DNA of 64,000 nt from Muribaculaceae bacterium (lineage in GTDB: Bacteria; Bacteroidota; Bacteroidia; Bacteroidales; Muribaculaceae): assembly GCA_029060725.1 (NCBI GenBank), contig JAIDTL010000002.1:1-64000 (forward strand), given 5' to 3'. The notes under the pieces were generated by a model. The model worked only from the letters and a program-made list of their open reading frames with translations, made no database searches and was not told where the DNA came from. Positions within the stretch are counted from its first letter, which is position 1; every line of letters begins with the position of its first letter. The translations under genes were made by a program, and so were the position numbers. Positions 60,454 to 64,000 of this stretch are shown one piece after another.

Positions 60454-61107
60454 ATGAAAGAAAAAAACAATATAGGATGCTTGTTTGACCTGGATGGAGT
60501 TTTGGTCGACAGCGAAAGGATATATACAAAGATATGGGAGGCTATCGAAAAGCAATGGCCTACGGGAATCGACAATTTTGCCTATAAAATCAAAGGCACT
60601 ACACTGGAAGATATACTTGAAAGATATTTCCCCGAAGATGTCAGAGAAGACGTCACTAAAGAACTTCTTCGTCTTGAAGGGATGATGATCTATGAAGCTT
60701 TGCCTGGAGCTATCAGCTTTCTTGATGCTTTGAAAAGTAGAGGAATTCCAATTGCTTTGGTAACAAGTAGCAACGGGCATAAGATGGATCATCTATGGCA
60801 TGACATGCCAGGGTTAAAGGAAAAGTTTGATGTTATCATCACAGGGGATGAAGTGCATTGCTCAAAGCCAGATCCGGAAGGATATCTGGCAGCAGCGGCA
60901 GGTCTTGGCGTGAATCCTGAAAAATGTGCTGTCTTTGAAGACTCGTTGCAAGGGGTGAAGGCCGGTAAGGCTGCCGGTGCATACGTAATTGGGATTGCAG
61001 GGACACTCAAGGCATCTGACATTGCTCCATACAGTGATATTGTAGTAAATGCAGTGGCAGATATTCATGTCGATAAGCTGGAAGAAGTTTTGAAATCAAG
61101 AGGCTGA
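60454..61107 (+). CDS. HAD-family phosphatase (beta-phosphoglucomutase-like)
   Basis: A 217-residue cytosolic HAD hydrolase. Motif I FDLDGVLVDSE (nucleophile Asp12, acid Asp14), motif II LVTSS, motif III Lys in CSKPDPEGY and motif IV VFEDSLQGVKAG are all present. The helical cap between motifs I and II (residues ~20-80) marks the beta-phosphoglucomutase/sugar-phosphate subgroup. The specific substrate is unknown. It is followed after 5 nt by rarA, so the two are co-transcribed. The promoter lies so close to the ATG that the mRNA may have no leader. Confidence 0.9.
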   Translation: MKEKNNIGCLFDLDGVLVDSERIYTKIWEAIEKQWPTGIDNFAYKIKGTTLEDILERYFPEDVREDVTKELLRLEGMMIYEALPGAISFLDALKSRGIPIALVTSSNGHKMDHLWHDMPGLKEKFDVIITGDEVHCSKPDPEGYLAAAAGLGVNPEKCAVFEDSLQGVKAGKAAGAYVIGIAGTLKASDIAPYSDIVVNAVADIHVDKLEEVLKSRG

Positions 61108-61112
61108 TAAAA

Positions 61113-62393
61113 ATGCATAACTTCGAACCATTGGCGGAACGTCTGCGCCCCAATACATTAGATGACTATATCGGACAGAAGCATCTGGTAGGCCCCGGAG
61201 GAATTATCCGCAATATGATTGAATCCGGAAAGATTAACTCATTCATTCTGTGGGGTCCTCCGGGAGTGGGAAAGACTACTCTTGCGCGCATCATTGCCAA
61301 TACTATTGATGTCCCTTTCTATACTCTCAGTGCTGTGACTTCCGGAGTAAAAGATGTAAGGGATGTGCTCGAAAAGTGCACAAGAGAAGCATCAAGCGTA
61401 TTTGCAAAAGGACGTCCGATTCTATTTATCGACGAAATCCATCGTTTTAACAAGGCTCAGCAGGATTCTCTGTTAGGTGCTGTGGAAAAGGGGGTCGTGA
61501 CGCTTATTGGAGCCACCACGGAGAATCCATCTTTTGAAGTGATACGTCCACTTTTGAGCCGTGCTCAGGTGTATACGTTAAAATCGCTTGAAGAAGAAGA
61601 TCTACAGACCCTTCTTGAGCGTGCCATGAAAAATGATCGTATTCTTTCCAAGAGAAAAATAGAAGTGAAATCAACAAAGGCCCTTTTCCGTTTTGCCGGA
61701 GGAGATGCCCGAAAACTTCTTAATATACTTGATTTGCTTGAGCAGAGTGTAGCAGATGATGCGCCGGTCATAATTGACGATGAATTCGTCACCAATAGTC
61801 TTCAAGTGAATCCGGCGGCTTACGACCGAAATGGAGAGATGCACTACGATATCATATCTGCATTTATCAAGTCTGTACGCGGCAGTGATCCTGACGCAGC
61901 AATCTACTGGCTTGCCCGTATGGTGGCGGGAGGAGAAGACCCCAAGTTCATAGCTCGCCGTCTTGTCATACTCGCTGCAGAAGATATTGGACTCGCCAAT
62001 CCCAACGCGTTATTGCTGGCAAATGCCACATTCGATGCATTGCAGAAGATAGGCTGGCCGGAAGGGAGAATTATATTGGCAGAGTGCACAATATATCTTG
62101 CTACATCGCCCAAAAGCAACTCAGCTTATCTATCTATCGACAATGCTCTCGAGACTGTAAGAAATACCGGAGACCTGCCGGTGCCCTTGCACCTTCGAAA
62201 TGCCCCAACATCTCTTATGAAAGAAATGGGTTATGGTCACGACTACAAATATGCACATGACTTCAAGAATCATTATGCAGCCCAACAATATCTTCCGGAT
62301 GCCCTTGCCGGGGCAAGATTCTGGACTCCTCAATCTAATCCCGCTGAAACAAAGCTTGATGCTTACATGAAATCTTTGCGAAATAATCCTTGA
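61113..62393 (+). CDS. rarA: replication-associated recombination AAA+ ATPase
   Basis: A clamp-loader-like AAA+ ATPase (RarA/MgsA) acting at stalled replication forks. The 426-residue length is typical. It begins with the family N-terminus PLAERLRPNTLDDYIGQKHLVG, followed by Walker A WGPPGVGKTTLAR, Walker B LFIDEIHRFN, sensor 1 VTLIGATTENPSFE and the C-terminal tetramerisation region (GEDPKFIARRLVILAAEDIG). It is cotranscribed with the HAD gene and terminated by a hairpin facing uvrA. Confidence 0.95.
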   Translation: MHNFEPLAERLRPNTLDDYIGQKHLVGPGGIIRNMIESGKINSFILWGPPGVGKTTLARIIANTIDVPFYTLSAVTSGVKDVRDVLEKCTREASSVFAKGRPILFIDEIHRFNKAQQDSLLGAVEKGVVTLIGATTENPSFEVIRPLLSRAQVYTLKSLEEEDLQTLLERAMKNDRILSKRKIEVKSTKALFRFAGGDARKLLNILDLLEQSVADDAPVIIDDEFVTNSLQVNPAAYDRNGEMHYDIISAFIKSVRGSDPDAAIYWLARMVAGGEDPKFIARRLVILAAEDIGLANPNALLLANATFDALQKIGWPEGRIILAECTIYLATSPKSNSAYLSIDNALETVRNTGDLPVPLHLRNAPTSLMKEMGYGHDYKYAHDFKNHYAAQQYLPDALAGARFWTPQSNPAETKLDAYMKSLRNNP

Positions 62394-62439
62394 TATGCAC
62401 TATTATAAGACTATAATTTAGCAGAATATCAAAAGAATA

Positions 62440-62480
62440 GGCTCCGCAGGGTGGTATCCATACCTACGGAGCCTGTCTTA
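62440..62480. terminator. hairpin terminator between convergent rarA and uvrA
   Basis: GGCTCCG (62440-62446) pairs with CGGAGCC (62467-62473). Inner AGG/CCT and GGTAT/ATACC pairs give a nearly continuous stem. The flanks are moderately T-rich on both strands. The minus-strand gene stops 4 nt before 62482. Confidence 0.7.
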
Positions 62481-64000
62481 TTTCAGTTCGTCTTTGAGAA
62501 ATCGAGAGGTTGGAGTGTCGAGAAGTGACATTTCTTCCGGAGTTCCGCTTGCAACTAATTGACCACCTTCTTTGCCACCTTCCGGTCCCATCTCAATGAG
62601 CCAATCTGCAGATTTTATGACATCAAGATTATGCTCGATCACTATCATGGTGTTGCCTTTGTCTACAAGTTTATTGATGACACCAAGAAGCACTTTAATG
62701 TCATGGAAGTGAAGTCCTGTAGTTGGTTCATCAAGAATGAAGATAGTCCTTCCGGTGTCTTTTTTTGCAAGCTCTGTAGCAAGTTTCACACGTTGGTTTT
62801 CTCCTCCACTTAGAGTGCTTGAGGGTTGACCAAGTTTAATATAACCAAGCCCTATCTCTTGAAGAACCTTTATCTTCTTTAGTATAGACGGAACATTTTC
62901 AAAGAATTCCACAGCTTGGTTGACAGTCATTTCCAAAACATCTGCTATTGATTTACCTTTATATCGAACTTCAAGAGTTTCGCGATTGTATCTTTTACCA
63001 TGACATTCCTCGCATGGCACAAGCACATCCGGAAGGAAATTCATCTCTATGGTGCGATATCCATTTCCTTTGCATGATTCGCAGCGACCACCACTGACAT
63101 TAAAAGAGAATCTCCCCGGTTTATAACCTCGGATTTTAGATTCCGGCAACTCCATAAAGAGTTTTCGAATATCAGTAAAGACACCTGTATAAGTAGCCGG
63201 ATTAGATCGTGGTGATCTGCCAAGAGGAGACTGATCTACCGTAACAACTTTATCAACATTTTCAAGTCCACGTACGTCTTTATATGGAAGCGGAGCTGTG
63301 TTCGAACGATAGAATTTCTGGCTCAATATGGGTTGAAGAGTTCCATTTACAAGGCTTGACTTGCCGGAACCTGACACACCGGTGACACATATAAATTTGC
63401 CAAGGGGAAATTCCACATCAACGTTTTTCAGATTATGTCCTGTAGCACCTTTGATGGTGAGTTTCTTTCCGTTTCCTTTCCGTCTTTCTTTTGGAACTTC
63501 AATAGACTTTTCTCCATTAAGATAAGAAGCAGTAAGAGTGTGGGTCTTTTTCATCTCATCTGGAGTGCCTTGAAAGACCACGTTGCCACCTTTTCTGCCA
63601 GCTCCGGGACCAATATCCACAATATAATCCGCTTCATTCATAATATCTTTGTCATGCTCTACGACAATAATGGAGTTGCCATTGTCTCGCAATTGCTTGA
63701 GGCTATTGATAAGACGCTCGTTATCGCGTTGATGAAGTCCTATAGAGGGCTCGTCAAGAATATAGAGCACATTCACAAGTTGGCTTCCAATCTGAGTGGC
63801 GAGACGAATACGTTGACTCTCACCTCCGGAGAGAGAAGAACTTGGACGGTTGAGCGATAGATAATCCAGACCTACATCAAGAAGGAACTTCAGACGTGAA
63901 CGAATCTCTTTCATTATCTCCACAGCTACTAGACGACGCTGACTATCGACTCTGTCTTCAAGACCTTGAGTCCATTCGTAAAGCTCCTTTATATCCATAT
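62478..64000 (-). CDS. uvrA: excinuclease ABC subunit A, C-terminal part (cut by window edge)
   Basis: The damage-recognition ATPase of nucleotide excision repair. Only the last ~507 residues are inside the window; UvrA is normally ~940, and the reading frame stays open to the edge, so the internal ATG at 63998 is not the real start. Visible features are the first ABC signature ([19 protein letters not shown]) with Walker [16 protein letters not shown]. The second Walker A is in [15 protein letters not shown] and the zinc finger is [17 protein letters not shown]...CEECHG. The second signature is [19 protein letters not shown] with [15 protein letters not shown]. It is convergent with rarA. 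Confidence 0.97.
   Translation of the reverse strand, partial: MDIKELYEWTQGLEDRVDSQRRLVAVEIMKEIRSRLKFLLDVGLDYLSLNRPSSSLSGGESQRIRLATQIGSQLVNVLYILDEPSIGLHQRDNERLINSLKQLRDNGNSIIVVEHDKDIMNEADYIVDIGPGAGRKGGNVVFQGTPDEMKKTHTLTASYLNGEKSIEVPKERRKGNGKKLTIKGATGHNLKNVDVEFPLGKFICVTGVSGSGKSSLVNGTLQPILSQKFYRSNTAPLPYKDVRGLENVDKVVTVDQSPLGRSPRSNPATYTGVFTDIRKLFMELPESKIRGYKPGRFSFNVSGGRCESCKGNGYRTIEMNFLPDVLVPCEECHGKRYNRETLEVRYKGKSIADVLEMTVNQAVEFFENVPSILKKIKVLQEIGLGYIKLGQPSSTLSGGENQRVKLATELAKKDTGRTIFILDEPTTGLHFHDIKVLLGVINKLVDKGNTMIVIEHNLDVIKSADWLIEMGPEGGKEGGQLVASGTPEEMSLLDTPTSRFLKDELK

Overview
The window looks like a chromosomal segment of a Bacteroidales bacterium, probably of the Muribaculaceae/Prevotella side of the order. 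The family-level placement is a guess. Direct signs are Bacteroidota-type promoters (TTTG, 18-20 bp, TAnnTTTG) ahead of many genes, Bacteroidota-restricted families (DUF3943, DUF4290, DUF5597-type GH35), SPII lipoprotein signals, T9SS-like C-terminal tails and moderate GC. No rRNA, tRNA, CRISPR array, transposase or phage module was seen.

Layout. (1) 218-24086: a rubrerythrin, then a xylan/arabinoxylan district. This holds a GH51 arabinofuranosidase, a flavodoxin-fold lipoprotein, a DUF3943 outer-membrane protein, an M64 peptidase and an EamA permease. It continues with xylB-xylA, a GH67 alpha-glucuronidase, a GH35 enzyme and, convergent to them, a GH10 xylanase whose catalytic domain is split by carbohydrate-binding modules. 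A PurF-like protein lacking the glutaminase nucleophile, a PAP2 phosphatase with a barrel protein, and a pair of secreted proteins (a Cthe_2159-like beta-helix lipoprotein and a Gly/Pro/His-rich partner) follow. (2) 24367-46029: a pectin/rhamnogalacturonan district. One promoter precedes uxaB-uxaA-uxaC-exuT and then CE12-GH28, GH28-GH105, a six-hairpin glycosidase, GH106 and GH105. Secreted enzymes would release galacturonate and rhamnose, ExuT would import uronate, and UxaC/B/A would convert it to 2-keto-3-deoxygluconate. Beyond a strong terminator lie a minus-strand fusion of a degenerate tyrosine-recombinase-like region to a NusG/UpxY-like domain and, divergent from it, a PL11 rhamnogalacturonan lyase. 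No SusC/SusD pair, hybrid two-component regulator, kdgK or kdgA lies in the window. (3) 46100-51739: an HdeD-like membrane protein, then an O-acetylation cassette (SGNH, MBOAT, DHHW/AlgJ-like) running directly into lipA. (4) 51794-64000: a minus-strand housekeeping operon (FAD oxidoreductase, tsaB, DUF4290, murA, rimM, OmpA-like, nspC, mscS), a plus-strand HAD phosphatase-rarA pair, and the 3' part of uvrA, cut by the window edge.

The most unusual item is the recombinase-NusG fusion at 41314-42771, which has its own consensus promoter between pectinolytic genes. Next come very stable hairpins inside the signal-peptide codons of three secreted enzymes of the pectin operon, a PurF paralogue that has lost Cys1 and the neighbouring glutaminase residues, and MurA with Asp in place of the fosfomycin-target Cys. 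Short tandem repeats of period 7 and 8 recur just after stop codons, and a GC-rich palindrome recurs in two gene gaps. All functional statements rest on reading the sequence and recalling families; no database search was run.
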